Positions 32,490 to 41,576 of a stretch of 64,000 bases of DNA are shown here, in pieces. The notes beneath the pieces were generated by a model. That model was not told the origin of the DNA and made no database searches. It saw only the letters and a program-made list of their open reading frames with translations. The translations under genes were made by a program, and so were the position numbers. Source of the stretch: a virus; IMG/VR virus record IMGVR_UViG_3300043788_000101, positions 1-64,000 of that record; one strand, given 5' to 3'. Every line of letters starts with the position of its first letter. The first letter of the stretch is position 1.

Positions 32490-34370
32490 GTGGCGATCGT
32501 ATGGGGCGTGACGCTCAAGGACGGAGTCTCGACGTCAGCGAACCTGATTGGGTCCGCTATGGGCGACGCCGCCTCGCAGGCCAAAGTGCTCGCTGGGGCG
32601 ATGAAGTCGGCGCAAGCAGCGGTCGCAAAGGCAGCGGCGCTCGGTGACGTGAAGGGTGCCCAAATAGCGGCAACACGGTTTCATGCTCTGAGCGCGACGT
32701 TAGAGTCACTGCCTCCGCACGCGGAAGCCGCCTCGGAAGGCGCCAGGGGACTTGGCGAGTCAATGACTGAATCCGTCTTCAAGGCGGAGGTGCTCAAAGA
32801 CGCGCTCGAGGAGCTTGGCAAGAAAGCCGTCGAGGCGCTCAAGACGGGCTTCGAGTTCGCCATCGAGGCGAGCGAGAACCTCAAGCGCATGACAGCGCAG
32901 TTCGATGCGCTCGGGCCCGCAGGGCAGCACGCGGGCGCGCAGACCATCGCGGCCATCCGAGGGATCGCCAAGGAGGTCCCGCAGTCCGAGGCGCAGATCG
33001 CCGGCTGGGCTCGTTCGCTCCAAGCGACGGGCACGATCAAGCTCGACAAGCTCAAAGACCAGATCAAGGCCATCGCCGGGGCCGATGCGCTCGGTGCGGT
33101 CGAGGGTGCAGGGGAGGCGACACGAGCCGTCCTCGCGAAGCTCAACGAGACGTCGCAGAAGGGCGGCAAGACGCGCTTTACACTCGCGGAGCTGGCACCG
33201 ACAGGCATCAGCGAAGCCGAATTGTTCAAGGCCATGGGGCCAAACATGAACGCGGCAGGCTTCGAGGCGGGCAAAAAGGCTGGCGCGATTACAGGCGCCC
33301 AGATCTCCGAGGCAATCACCAAGGCCATCAACATCAAGAGCGGCGGTGCGCTCGCGGCGCAAATGGACGAGCTGTCGACGATCGCGACCAAGGCCAAAGA
33401 CGGCTTGATGCACCTCTTCGAGGACGTCGACGTCTCGCCGCTGACAGATAGTCTCAAAAGCTTCTTTTCGATATTCGATCTTTCCGCGCCAAGTGGACAA
33501 GCGATCAAGCGAGGCATCACGGCGGCATTCAAGGAGGTTTCCGCCATCCTACTCAAGGTCGGAGACGGTGTCCGCCACGTCATCATCGCGTTTCTGCAGG
33601 GAGCGATATTCATCAAGAAGCACGGCGAGGGAATCAAGGCGGTTGTGCTCGGGGTAGGAGCCACGATTCTCGTCGCCTTCGGGCCCGCGGCACTCATAGC
33701 CATTGGGGCGTATACGGCAGCCATGTGGGGCGCGGCGGTTGCGACCATTGCCGCTAATCTACCACTCATCTTGTGGGCGGCTGCCATAGGACTAGCGGTC
33801 GCCGCTATTATGTACTTCGCGCCGCAAATCAAGAAGTCGGCTCTCGCGATTGGCGAGTTTGCGACCAAGGGCTGGAACATGGCCGTCGACTTCGTGGCCA
33901 GTCTAGTGGACGGGTTCATGAGTGGCGTCAAGAAGGTCGAGGACGCAGCAAGCAAAATTGCGCACGCGGCAATCGACGCCGTCAAAAACATCTTCAAGGC
34001 TCATTCGCCATCCCAGGTCATGATGGATCTCGGCGTAGGCATTCCCGAAGGGATGGCTACCGGGATTTCGCAAGGCACCGGAAAAGCCGTCGGCGCGTCT
34101 CAAGACATGAGCGCGGACGTCATGAGCGCGGCAACTCCTGGGCCACAATCTGGCAGCGGCGTCGAAGCGGCGCCAAAAGGCAGAGGCGGCGCAGCGTTAG
34201 GCGGTAGGGGTGGTGGAGGTGGCGGCTTCAATATCACGATCGAGAGCTTCGTCATCGAGGCGGGTCACGCATCCTCACCCGGGGAACTGAAGGAACTCGT
34301 CGAGGAAGGTTTCTCGACGCTCGCCGATAGGCTGGCCATCATGGTCGGATCAGGACCTAGCCCGGCGTAG
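32490..34370 (+). CDS. Tape measure protein (626 aa)
   Basis: GTG 32490. Ala/Lys-rich helices over residues 1-370, hydrophobic membrane-like segments at about 390-440 (LGVGATILVAFGPAALIAIG, AAWAAAIGLAVAAIMYF-like), then FKAHSPSQVMMDLGVGIPEG, the C-terminal signature seen in many tape measure proteins, and a Gly-rich linker with a final beta-strand domain. It sets tail length; from the roughly 0.15 nm per residue rule the tail would be about 90-100 nm (inference). Confidence 0.9.
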   Translation: MAIVWGVTLKDGVSTSANLIGSAMGDAASQAKVLAGAMKSAQAAVAKAAALGDVKGAQIAATRFHALSATLESLPPHAEAASEGARGLGESMTESVFKAEVLKDALEELGKKAVEALKTGFEFAIEASENLKRMTAQFDALGPAGQHAGAQTIAAIRGIAKEVPQSEAQIAGWARSLQATGTIKLDKLKDQIKAIAGADALGAVEGAGEATRAVLAKLNETSQKGGKTRFTLAELAPTGISEAELFKAMGPNMNAAGFEAGKKAGAITGAQISEAITKAINIKSGGALAAQMDELSTIATKAKDGLMHLFEDVDVSPLTDSLKSFFSIFDLSAPSGQAIKRGITAAFKEVSAILLKVGDGVRHVIIAFLQGAIFIKKHGEGIKAVVLGVGATILVAFGPAALIAIGAYTAAMWGAAVATIAANLPLILWAAAIGLAVAAIMYFAPQIKKSALAIGEFATKGWNMAVDFVASLVDGFMSGVKKVEDAASKIAHAAIDAVKNIFKAHSPSQVMMDLGVGIPEGMATGISQGTGKAVGASQDMSADVMSAATPGPQSGSGVEAAPKGRGGAALGGRGGGGGGFNITIESFVIEAGHASSPGELKELVEEGFSTLADRLAIMVGSGPSPA

Positions 34371-34383
34371 CTGCAGACGATGG

Positions 34384-34647
34384 TCAACCGTGATTGGATA
34401 GATCCCACGTTTTCTCTAGCACAATAGTCTCTAACGCCTGCAATTGGACAATCATACTTCGTAGATCGATTACATAAAGACGAGCTTCGAGGTCGTCGGT
34501 AAAGCGTCGCACGGGACGTGTGGCCTCTGGGTTGAAGCAGCGCGCGCATGCAGCGATGTCACGCAAGCTGAACGACTCTACGCGCCCAGACGAATCACGC
34601 AAAGTGTCGATGGTCATGGTTGGAACAGATGATTTTGGCGTGTTCAC
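34384..34647 (-). CDS. Minus-strand cargo gene of unknown function (87 aa)
   Basis: GTG 34647 with a perfect AGGAGG four bases upstream and a promoter-like pair further upstream, in a late operon otherwise on the plus strand. The protein has one AACARCFN motif near residue 33-40 and a C-terminal helical half (RLYVIDLRSMIVQLQALETI). No family recognised. Being transcribed alone and against the operon, it is a good candidate for a gene active in lysogeny or early infection. Confidence 0.7.
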   Translation of the reverse strand: MNTPKSSVPTMTIDTLRDSSGRVESFSLRDIAACARCFNPEATRPVRRFTDDLEARLYVIDLRSMIVQLQALETIVLEKTWDLSNHG

Positions 34648-34673
34648 GGAACCTCCTATGGCTTGTCACAAAC

Positions 34674-34701
34674 ACTATCACGGAGCACGATGACGCTTCA
34701 A
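34674..34701 (-). promoter_or_regulatory. Promoter of the minus-strand cargo gene
   Basis: Minus-strand TTGAAG (34696-34701), 16 bases, GATAGT (34674-34679); a start site near 34667 would leave a short leader containing the AGGAGG at 34652-34657. Confidence 0.55.
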
Positions 34702-35304
34702 GTCTCCACGGGTAGCTACCAAGTCAGCGCCAAGGCCGTGGGCGCCGCCCAATACAACCCGATCGATTACCCGGACCTCTACGACTACATCTACGTCAAC
34801 GGACAGGAGTGCCCAGGCTGGTGCGTCGTCAGCGGCTGGGTCCGAAAGTGGGGATGGGAGAAAAAGACAGGCAAGGGAATCCAGGGAACGGTGCTCACCT
34901 TCACGGGCAAACCCTCGGCTGAGGGCGACATCATCTTCTATTTGACGGAGCCGGCAGATTTTGAGGAGTGGGTTACCTTCTTTCTCAACTTCAAATACGA
35001 TGCAACGAAGAAGAAGCAGCTCTTCGCGGTGGACGTGCGGCATCCGCTGCTCGTTGATATAGGCGTGCGCGCCTGCGTCGTCGAGACCATCAGTCAGATC
35101 GAGCACGAGGGCCTCAACCTCTGGTCGCGCAAAGTGCACCTCGTCGAGTACGCGCCTCCGCCGAAGGCCGCTTCCGTATCAACGCCGCAGGGCTCCACCA
35201 ACAAGAGCGACGTGAACACGTTCATAGGACCGCCTGCGCCTGACCCCACGAATCCGCTAGATACCAAGATAGCCTCGATGGCCGTAGAGCTTGGCCAGCC
35301 ATAG
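34690..35304 (+). CDS. Baseplate hub/adaptor protein (204 aa)
   Basis: ATG 34690 (a TTG at 34663 would add nine residues). Core VVSGWVRKWGWEKKTGKGIQ, VLTFTGKPSAEGDIIFYLTE, DFEEWVTFFLNF and HPLLVDIGVRACVVETISQI fits small hub-adaptor proteins found next to tape measure genes; C-terminal Pro/Ser tail. The gene's 5' end carries the promoter of the divergent small gene. Confidence 0.72.
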   Translation: MTLQVSTGSYQVSAKAVGAAQYNPIDYPDLYDYIYVNGQECPGWCVVSGWVRKWGWEKKTGKGIQGTVLTFTGKPSAEGDIIFYLTEPADFEEWVTFFLNFKYDATKKKQLFAVDVRHPLLVDIGVRACVVETISQIEHEGLNLWSRKVHLVEYAPPPKAASVSTPQGSTNKSDVNTFIGPPAPDPTNPLDTKIASMAVELGQP

Positions 35305-35307
35305 GCG

Positions 35308-35958
35308 ATGGCTCTCTGTCTCGTCAGCGGCCAGACCGCCGTGCACCTCGATCTCTCGATCCCGCTCTACGGCCTTTGGGTGGCGGATGTGGCGCTGTCG
35401 CTCGGCACCCTCATCGCCTCCGGTCCAGTGAGCCTCACGCTCGGCAACATGACGCTCAGCGGCGCCGTGTACCGGCAGAACGTTTTCGCGGGGCAAGTGA
35501 AGGCGCGGCTCGTGGGTGGCGCTGGCGGCTGGAACAAGAAGGTCGCGGCGCGCGGGTACAATAACCCGGCTGGCGTTCTCCTTTCGATGGTCCTCGGTGA
35601 CGCGGCCATGGAGGTCGGTGAGACGGTCAGCGTCGCGCAAGATCAGGTCATCGGCAACTTCTACGCGCGCTTTGCCGACAAGGCCTCGCGCGTGCTCGCG
35701 GCCGTCGGGGGCCCGTCGTGGTGGGTTGATAGCTCCGGCGTGACACGTATCGGCCCGCGCACGGCGTCCACAATCAAAAGCTCGTTCGTCGTCGAGGACT
35801 ACAAGCCGCACACGGGCGAGCTAGTCGTGTCGACCGAGGACTACGCGAGCTGGCAGCCGGGCGCGATGTTCACGTCAGCCACGACAGGCACGCAGACGAT
35901 CGCGAGCGTGCGTCACCAGATGAACGACACGGCGACCATGAGGGTGATGGCCGCATGA
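35308..35958 (+). CDS. Baseplate hub protein (gp44/gpD-like, 216 aa)
   Basis: Begins CLVSGQTAVHLDLSIPLYGL. Contains GGWNKKVAARGYNNPAGVLL, SMVLGDAAMEVGETVSVAQD and GPSWWVDSSGVTRIGPR, reminiscent of hub proteins that carry the central spike. Shorter than Mu gp44. Stop overlaps the spike gene. Confidence 0.72.
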   Translation: MALCLVSGQTAVHLDLSIPLYGLWVADVALSLGTLIASGPVSLTLGNMTLSGAVYRQNVFAGQVKARLVGGAGGWNKKVAARGYNNPAGVLLSMVLGDAAMEVGETVSVAQDQVIGNFYARFADKASRVLAAVGGPSWWVDSSGVTRIGPRTASTIKSSFVVEDYKPHTGELVVSTEDYASWQPGAMFTSATTGTQTIASVRHQMNDTATMRVMAA

Positions 35959-36410
35959 GCAACGCGACGCCGGAGATCGATCGCTGGGTCGCATCGATGC
36001 GCGAGATCGTGCGTCAAGAGAACGCGCGCTTCCTTTGGGGCGTCTACGACTACGTCGTGCAGAACGCCAACGGACCCGCAGACACGGTCGACTGCACGCC
36101 AGCCGATCCGAGTACGGGGGCTCCGTCGATCTCAGGGCTCGTCATCTGGACGGGGCTCCCGGGCAGCAGCTGCACGCCGGCCATCGGTTCGCACCTCGCG
36201 ATCGTTTTTCTCGACGGCAACCGGGCGAAACCGCGTGTGATCTCGTTCGACGCGACGTCCCCGATCCCAGGCCAGACGCCACCTCCGATCGTCATCGGAA
36301 GCCAAGAGCCGTCACCCCCGGTTCCTCTGCCAGGTGCCGCTGCGCGCGTCGGCGACGCTGCGGGCCCGTTTCTGGTGACCACAGGCAGCAGCCTCATCTC
36401 ACTCGGGTAA
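35955..36410 (+). CDS. Baseplate spike protein (Mu gp45/gpV-like)
   Basis: ATG overlaps the previous stop. N-terminal helix (EIDRWVASMREIVRQENARF), then an OB-fold-like segment (GLVIWTGLPGSSCTPAIGSH LAIVF with KPRVISFD) as in gpV-type spikes, and a Pro-rich C-terminus ending in a beta segment. Forms the membrane-piercing tip with the hub. Confidence 0.78.
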   Translation: MSNATPEIDRWVASMREIVRQENARFLWGVYDYVVQNANGPADTVDCTPADPSTGAPSISGLVIWTGLPGSSCTPAIGSHLAIVFLDGNRAKPRVISFDATSPIPGQTPPPIVIGSQEPSPPVPLPGAAARVGDAAGPFLVTTGSSLISLG

Positions 36411-36414
36411 GAAC

Positions 36415-36645
36415 ATGCCGCTTGTAGGATCCGCACTATCGGCCGAGCTATTTACCGCGATGAGCGCGCGCGGTTGGTTCAACAAGGAATCGGTCGACGC
36501 GCAGCAGTTCTGCGACGACCTAGCGGACACGATTGTGTCGTACTTCGTCGCGAACGCCGTCGTACTCCCTCTCACGCTCGGCGTCCCCACTCTCATCGCA
36601 CCGTCAGGCGGCGGGCCAGTGACTGGCGTCGGATCCATCGAATAG
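36415..36645 (+). CDS. Small baseplate-region protein (76 aa)
   Basis: Helical first two thirds (SAELFTAMSARGWFNKESVD) and a Gly/Pro tail (PTLIAPSGGGPVTGVGSIE). The pattern is common for short genes beside spike genes; exact role unknown. Confidence 0.7.
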   Translation: MPLVGSALSAELFTAMSARGWFNKESVDAQQFCDDLADTIVSYFVANAVVLPLTLGVPTLIAPSGGGPVTGVGSIE

Positions 36646-36661
36646 AAAAGGACATTTTCCC

Positions 36662-38116
36662 ATGAAAGCAGGAAGTCTCACGCTCCTCTATAGGATCGGC
36701 CTTGCGTGCGCAGTCATCGCCGCATGCTCGGGTGTCAAGCAACCATCGCCACGTGTGAGCGCGATCTACGTGCCGCCAAGCTCCCTCACGGTGGCGCAGT
36801 GGTACATCGACGTTCAAAATACGACCACGTGCGCCTCGGACCAGAACAACGGGACCTCGTCGACGTGCGGTGGCTCGGACTCGACCGGCACGCCCAACGG
36901 CCCGATGCTGACAGGCTACGGCCTCGTGACGGGGCGCTGGAATTGCCAGTCCTCGCTGCAGGGCTGCGCGCGTCTGCCGCAGAACACGACGATCACATAC
37001 CTCAGCGAGTACGCCACGGCGGCAGCTGCGGCAGCTGACCTCATGTACCTCAGCCCGTCGCTCGAGGGCGGTTCCTATCTCAGCATCGTGTGCAATCTCC
37101 CGGCGCCGATTGGAACGGGAACTCTCGGTACGGTCACGGCGCTCAATGCTCCCGAAGGAGTGCTGCTCCAGTCGACCACGGTGCCAGGATCGCCATCGCC
37201 GGGCACGCTCGTGGTCAACACGACGCACCCGGGCTACGCGTGGGTCCAGACGGCCGCGAATCCCGACGGCGGGGCTCCGACGACGTACACGCTCACGCAG
37301 CCACTTCTCGCGCAGGCCGTGCCACTGACGAACGGCACACCGCCGGCCGAGGTCAACTCGTGGGCGACGAGTGACGCGGTCAACGTGTACCAGCCTGGCT
37401 ACGTGGCGTTCGCGGCCATCACCCCGATCGACGAGAACCTCGGTTCAAATTCCAACGGCGGGCGGGTCTATGTCTCTGGCTGCGCGAATGCCGCGGAATC
37501 GGGCAACGCCCAAACGACGCTGAATGGCAACGTTCACTTCATTCAGTCTTCGTCAGCACGCACGATTGTCATGTCGTCAGCGGGCGGTGGAGCGGCGTCG
37601 CAATATTTCACGAACGATTACCTGTCATCGCCCGTTTACATGGGCAGCGTGAACCGCGGAACTATGACGGTTTTCGTGGGAGGCTATGCGAGCGCCATCA
37701 ACGGCGGCAGCGTCGTGCTCGACGGAGACCTCCAGGTAGGTAGCGCAAACATCGGAAGCGGGTCGGTGCTCGGGCGCGTTCAGTGCGCAACGATTACAGC
37801 CGCCGATGGCGTTGTGAAGGCGGCGATCGCGAACTACGGGAATCCGGCCATATACGGGTCCTGCATCGTCAACGCCAACATCGCGCACGTGGTCTACTCA
37901 GGCGACGCAGGTCCGAATGCCGGCAATACGTTTCTCAACGTGGACGCGGGCGGGGTGCTGCAGGCGAACGGTCAGACCAAAACGTGCATCGGCGTCCCGA
38001 GTTTCTCGGCCATCGGCGCGTGCAATACGACGCTCACGCCTGCGAACCTGCAATCGAACCTTGCCGACGGAGGCAGTCTCTTTGTTCCTGGCGGCGGCTC
38101 TTTCGGAACGCTCTAG
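36662..38116 (+). CDS. Predicted lipoprotein, beta-rich (484 aa), inside the baseplate operon
   Basis: ATG behind AAAAGGACA. Lys after Met, hydrophobic stretch LTLLYRIGLACAVIAAC with a lipobox ending at Cys 21: a type II signal peptide. The mature part is Thr/Ser/Asn/Gly-rich; the C-terminal half repeats short GGSVVLDGDLQVGSANIGSG-type strands like a beta helix. A phage structural protein should not need lipid export, so it may act at the cell surface of the infected host (superinfection exclusion or receptor masking) or be a captured host gene. It separates spike from wedge genes. Confidence 0.78.
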   Translation: MKAGSLTLLYRIGLACAVIAACSGVKQPSPRVSAIYVPPSSLTVAQWYIDVQNTTTCASDQNNGTSSTCGGSDSTGTPNGPMLTGYGLVTGRWNCQSSLQGCARLPQNTTITYLSEYATAAAAAADLMYLSPSLEGGSYLSIVCNLPAPIGTGTLGTVTALNAPEGVLLQSTTVPGSPSPGTLVVNTTHPGYAWVQTAANPDGGAPTTYTLTQPLLAQAVPLTNGTPPAEVNSWATSDAVNVYQPGYVAFAAITPIDENLGSNSNGGRVYVSGCANAAESGNAQTTLNGNVHFIQSSSARTIVMSSAGGGAASQYFTNDYLSSPVYMGSVNRGTMTVFVGGYASAINGGSVVLDGDLQVGSANIGSGSVLGRVQCATITAADGVVKAAIANYGNPAIYGSCIVNANIAHVVYSGDAGPNAGNTFLNVDAGGVLQANGQTKTCIGVPSFSAIGACNTTLTPANLQSNLADGGSLFVPGGGSFGTL

Positions 38117-38136
38117 CCGGAGCGCGCGCATTCGCC

Positions 38137-38544
38137 ATGAACTCGACCACGACGGACTATGGCTCGGACATGAGCCTGCTCATGGATCTCGATCCCATGG
38201 GCACCGTTGTAACGGGTCGGCTCTTGCTCGCGCAAGCGCTCATCCGTCGGTGGACGACGCCGCGTGGTCGGCTGCTAGATGATCCGAACTACGGCTACGC
38301 GGTCACCGACGAACTCAACGATGACCTCGGCCCCGCGGACATCAATCAGATTGCGGCCAACATGGACGCCGAGGCCATCAAGGATGAGCGCGTGGTCTCG
38401 AGTCAGACGACCGTGCAGTTCAATCCGGCTACGGGTTTTCTCATCACGACCACGATCATCGACGACGGTTCGGGTCCGTTCCCGCTCGTGCTCCAGATCA
38501 GCGACGTCACCGTGACCATCCTCTCGCAGCAGCTTCTGGTCTGA
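38137..38544 (+). CDS. Baseplate wedge protein, gp25/W-like (Mu gp46)
   Basis: ATG 38137. 135 residues: LLLAQALIRRWTTPRGRLLD, DPNYGYAVTDELNDDLG, then paired strands ending TVTILSQQLLV. This is the gp25-like/W fold that links the tube base to the wedges. Stop shares a base with the next start. Confidence 0.85.
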   Translation: MNSTTTDYGSDMSLLMDLDPMGTVVTGRLLLAQALIRRWTTPRGRLLDDPNYGYAVTDELNDDLGPADINQIAANMDAEAIKDERVVSSQTTVQFNPATGFLITTTIIDDGSGPFPLVLQISDVTVTILSQQLLV

Positions 38545-40409
38545 TGGCATCCCCCCTCACGATCGATCAACTATTCACTCCGTCGCCACCTGGCATCAAC
38601 AGCCAGAACCCCGCAGGCACGATCGCGCCGAACTCATGGCTCGCGACGCTGCTTGCGGACGGGACGACGTTGGGACTGCCGACGACCGCATGGCAGGCGG
38701 GTCAGCCGATCCGCACCGTCATGGCGATCCAAGCCGTAGAGCTTGCGAAAGAAGACAGCTTCATCTCGCAGCAGGCGCAGGGAGGTTTTCTCGACTTTGC
38801 CGCGACGGGCACCGTCACCTTCACGGATCTCGACGGGACGACGACGACGGTTCCCGTCAGCCCAGACCCGAGCATCCCGGGCCAGAACCCGAACGCGAAT
38901 CTCACCTGGCTCGATCTCATCGCCAACAGCGTCTACAACATCTACCGTACGCAGGCGACCGCGGCTTCGGGGCCGCTATATTTTGCAAACCTTGGCACGT
39001 CCACTTCGGGTACGTATGCGGCTGGCGTATTCCACACGGCCAACACGCAGACGAACGCCACGTTCTCCAATCAGACGGCGTTCACGGGGACACAGTCCAG
39101 CATACTCGGCACGAATATCACTGTCGCCACAGCCGCGTCGCCAGTTTCGATTACGACGCAATCCGCGCACGGTCTGACGACCGGCAACGTCGTATACATT
39201 GCGAACGCAGTCGTCACACCCAACGGTTTCTATGCGGTCACCGTGGCAAGCGGGACCGTATTTACGCTCAATGGGTCGAGCGGATCGGGATCTTATACGG
39301 GCACGAGCGGCCTCGTCTACTCGACGCAGGCCATCACGACGGCCGCCGATGTCGTCGGCACATCGAGCAACTCGCCGCCAGGACTCATCACGAAGCTCAT
39401 CACGAGCGCGCCCAACTGCTATGTCGCCAACCTCACAAGTTTCGCGGGAGCCAACTGGCAGAGCAACGTCTCGCTGGCTTCGCAGTGCCGCGCCAAGCTC
39501 GCGGCGCTGTCGCCCAATGGTCCGCAGGGCGCGTACCTCTTCTACGCGCTCGCGTCGTATCTGATCCTGAGCGGTGAGTCGCCAGTCGCAAACGTCAACA
39601 ATGCAACTGCGGTAGCGGCTGCCAATTACCTATCGGCGACGGGACTCATGCTGCCGAGCCCGTTGCCAACGAACGTCGTGCTCGACGGAGGCGCAATCAC
39701 GCGTGCTCTGCCGCTGGCCTCGACCGCCACTGGCGTAGTGACAACGACACTTGCGAACGGCAACGGGCCAGTAGATGGTTGTATCAATAACGCGATCACC
39801 AACGTCACAGCGACAAGCCCGATCCAGGTCACGACAGGATCGCCGCACAATCTGGTCACGGGCGATTATGTGCAGGTGAACGCGGTTCAGGGAGTGACGG
39901 GCGCGAATGGCGTCGCCGTCTGCACGGTGCTCTCCAGCACCACAGTCTCGCTGAATGGGACGTCTGGCACTGGCGTTTACACATTTGGCGGGCAGCTCTC
40001 GGGCGGAGACGTCTACGCTGTCAATCAAGTCATTCAAGCCTTCTGCGTCCCCAATGGCGTCACCGCGATCACGCAGTCCGCCAACCCAGTTACCGCCACG
40101 ATAGCGGCCACGGTATACGTACCTGCAGCCTACGTTCCGACGTACACGACGGCTCTCGGGATAGGGCTGACGGCCTATTTCGCCTCATTTCCGATTGGAG
40201 GTCTCAACGTCGACAACGCGCTCAACGTGCTGCCCATTGGAGCTATCGAGGGGCTGCTCTATGCGCTCGGGTCGGTGGCCGCGGGGCAGTTCTACACGCG
40301 GAGCGTTACCGGGGTACTCATCAACGGAGTACCGAACGATCTGAGCCTCACGGCCACGGGCGTCGCGGTGCTGGGTTCGCCCGCCGGTATCGTCATCATC
40401 GGGCAATAG
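38544..40409 (+). CDS. Baseplate J-like wedge protein (Mu gp47-like, 621 aa)
   Basis: ATG 38544. N-terminal segment LTIDQLFTPSPPGINSQNPA, LDLIANSVYNIYRTQAT and a C-terminal GGLNVDNALNVLPIGAIEGL fit the J/gp47 family. It is about 250 residues longer than Mu gp47 because two copies of a beta module are inserted (nt about 39125-39330 and 39800-40010; SAHGLTTGNVVYIAN, SPHNLVTGDYVQVNAV). Works with the gp46 and gp48 proteins in the wedge. Confidence 0.87.
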   Translation: MASPLTIDQLFTPSPPGINSQNPAGTIAPNSWLATLLADGTTLGLPTTAWQAGQPIRTVMAIQAVELAKEDSFISQQAQGGFLDFAATGTVTFTDLDGTTTTVPVSPDPSIPGQNPNANLTWLDLIANSVYNIYRTQATAASGPLYFANLGTSTSGTYAAGVFHTANTQTNATFSNQTAFTGTQSSILGTNITVATAASPVSITTQSAHGLTTGNVVYIANAVVTPNGFYAVTVASGTVFTLNGSSGSGSYTGTSGLVYSTQAITTAADVVGTSSNSPPGLITKLITSAPNCYVANLTSFAGANWQSNVSLASQCRAKLAALSPNGPQGAYLFYALASYLILSGESPVANVNNATAVAAANYLSATGLMLPSPLPTNVVLDGGAITRALPLASTATGVVTTTLANGNGPVDGCINNAITNVTATSPIQVTTGSPHNLVTGDYVQVNAVQGVTGANGVAVCTVLSSTTVSLNGTSGTGVYTFGGQLSGGDVYAVNQVIQAFCVPNGVTAITQSANPVTATIAATVYVPAAYVPTYTTALGIGLTAYFASFPIGGLNVDNALNVLPIGAIEGLLYALGSVAAGQFYTRSVTGVLINGVPNDLSLTATGVAVLGSPAGIVIIGQ

Positions 40410-40546
40410 CAGAGGGCGCGAAGTCCACTCGCGTTACTAAAATCGGATTCAAATCGTTAGGCACCCAATTTCAGACGGACATCGTCAGCGATCAGGTCGC
40501 GCCGCCGTGGCTTCAGAACCCGACGGGAAGCGCGTACCTCCAGGCG

Positions 40547-41566
40547 ATGGGGCAAGGCCTCGATCTCGTTCGGTATCGGAGCGCCCTGGCGTCGCTGCTG
40601 CACATGCCTGGGCAGATGCCAATCTCCGCGATCGCGACGTCGGCCGACTACTACATCGGTCTCGATAGGCTGCTGACGCAGGGTCCGAATGAAACGCAGT
40701 CCGCCTTCGAAGCGCGATTGAGCGCGGCGTTCGATACGTGGCAGCATGCCGGAAACGATTGGGCAGTACTACAGCAAGCGCTTGCGCAGCTGTCGCCGTA
40801 CCAGCCGAAGGTGAGCGTCGTAAGCGACTCGAACACCTGGAGCTGGTACAACGAGGCGCAGCCATCCAGCGTACCCCCAAACACGTTCCTATCTCTATTT
40901 CTAAACTGGGACTGGGACGGGGAGAGCTACGATCCACATCCGTTCAATGCGACGTCGTGGTGGCGCTTTTGGCTCATCTTGCAGTCCGGGTTGTCGATTG
41001 TGGGTGGGACGATCAGCGGCGCTACCGCGGGCACACCGGTCGAGATCACGACCAGCTCTCCGCACGGCCTATCTACGGGAGCGACGGTCTATATTGACCA
41101 AGTGCAGGGCGTCGTCGGCGCAAATGGCGGGCCGTTCCTGATCACGGTGATCGACACCACTCACTTCACGGTGCCAACGTCGGGCACCGGCTCCTACACG
41201 GGCGGTGGCTACGTTTTGACGCCAGACGCGCAGAACTGGGCGCATCCGTTTCCGTCACTCGGAACCACGCACGCGCCAGCGCTCGGAGGCAATCCTGTCG
41301 TATCGCTCGGTTTCGGCAATGTCCCGCCTACATTCTGGACGACGCTCAGGCAGGTACTCCAGACGTTCAAGGCCGCGCACGCATGGCTTCGGTGGATTGT
41401 CGTCTCGTACGACGCGTCATGGTTCAACCAGGACACGGGAATCATCGGCACCGAGATGCCGGATGGCAGCTGGGGACCGAACGTTGTGATTGAGTTTCTT
41501 GGAGGCAAGGGCGTCTACGTCGCCACTCGCTACAGCAATGCCCGGTTCGTTCCGGGTGTGATCTGA
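40547..41566 (+). CDS. Baseplate wedge/tail protein (gp48-like); real start upstream
   Basis: First standard start is ATG 40547. The frame is open upstream back into the previous gene, and the segment before it (APPWLQNPTGSAYLQA) looks like the conserved N-terminus of gp48-type proteins. No ATG, GTG, TTG or CTG exists there; ATA at 40406, overlapping the previous TAG as ATAG, would be in the right place. Downstream: RYRSALASLLHMPGQMPIS core, a copy of the FCCH-like module (about 41020-41220) and a C-terminal FWTTLRQVLQTFKAAHAWLR domain. Confidence 0.8.
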   Translation: MGQGLDLVRYRSALASLLHMPGQMPISAIATSADYYIGLDRLLTQGPNETQSAFEARLSAAFDTWQHAGNDWAVLQQALAQLSPYQPKVSVVSDSNTWSWYNEAQPSSVPPNTFLSLFLNWDWDGESYDPHPFNATSWWRFWLILQSGLSIVGGTISGATAGTPVEITTSSPHGLSTGATVYIDQVQGVVGANGGPFLITVIDTTHFTVPTSGTGSYTGGGYVLTPDAQNWAHPFPSLGTTHAPALGGNPVVSLGFGNVPPTFWTTLRQVLQTFKAAHAWLRWIVVSYDASWFNQDTGIIGTEMPDGSWGPNVVIEFLGGKGVYVATRYSNARFVPGVI

Positions 41567-41576
41567 GGTCGACAGC

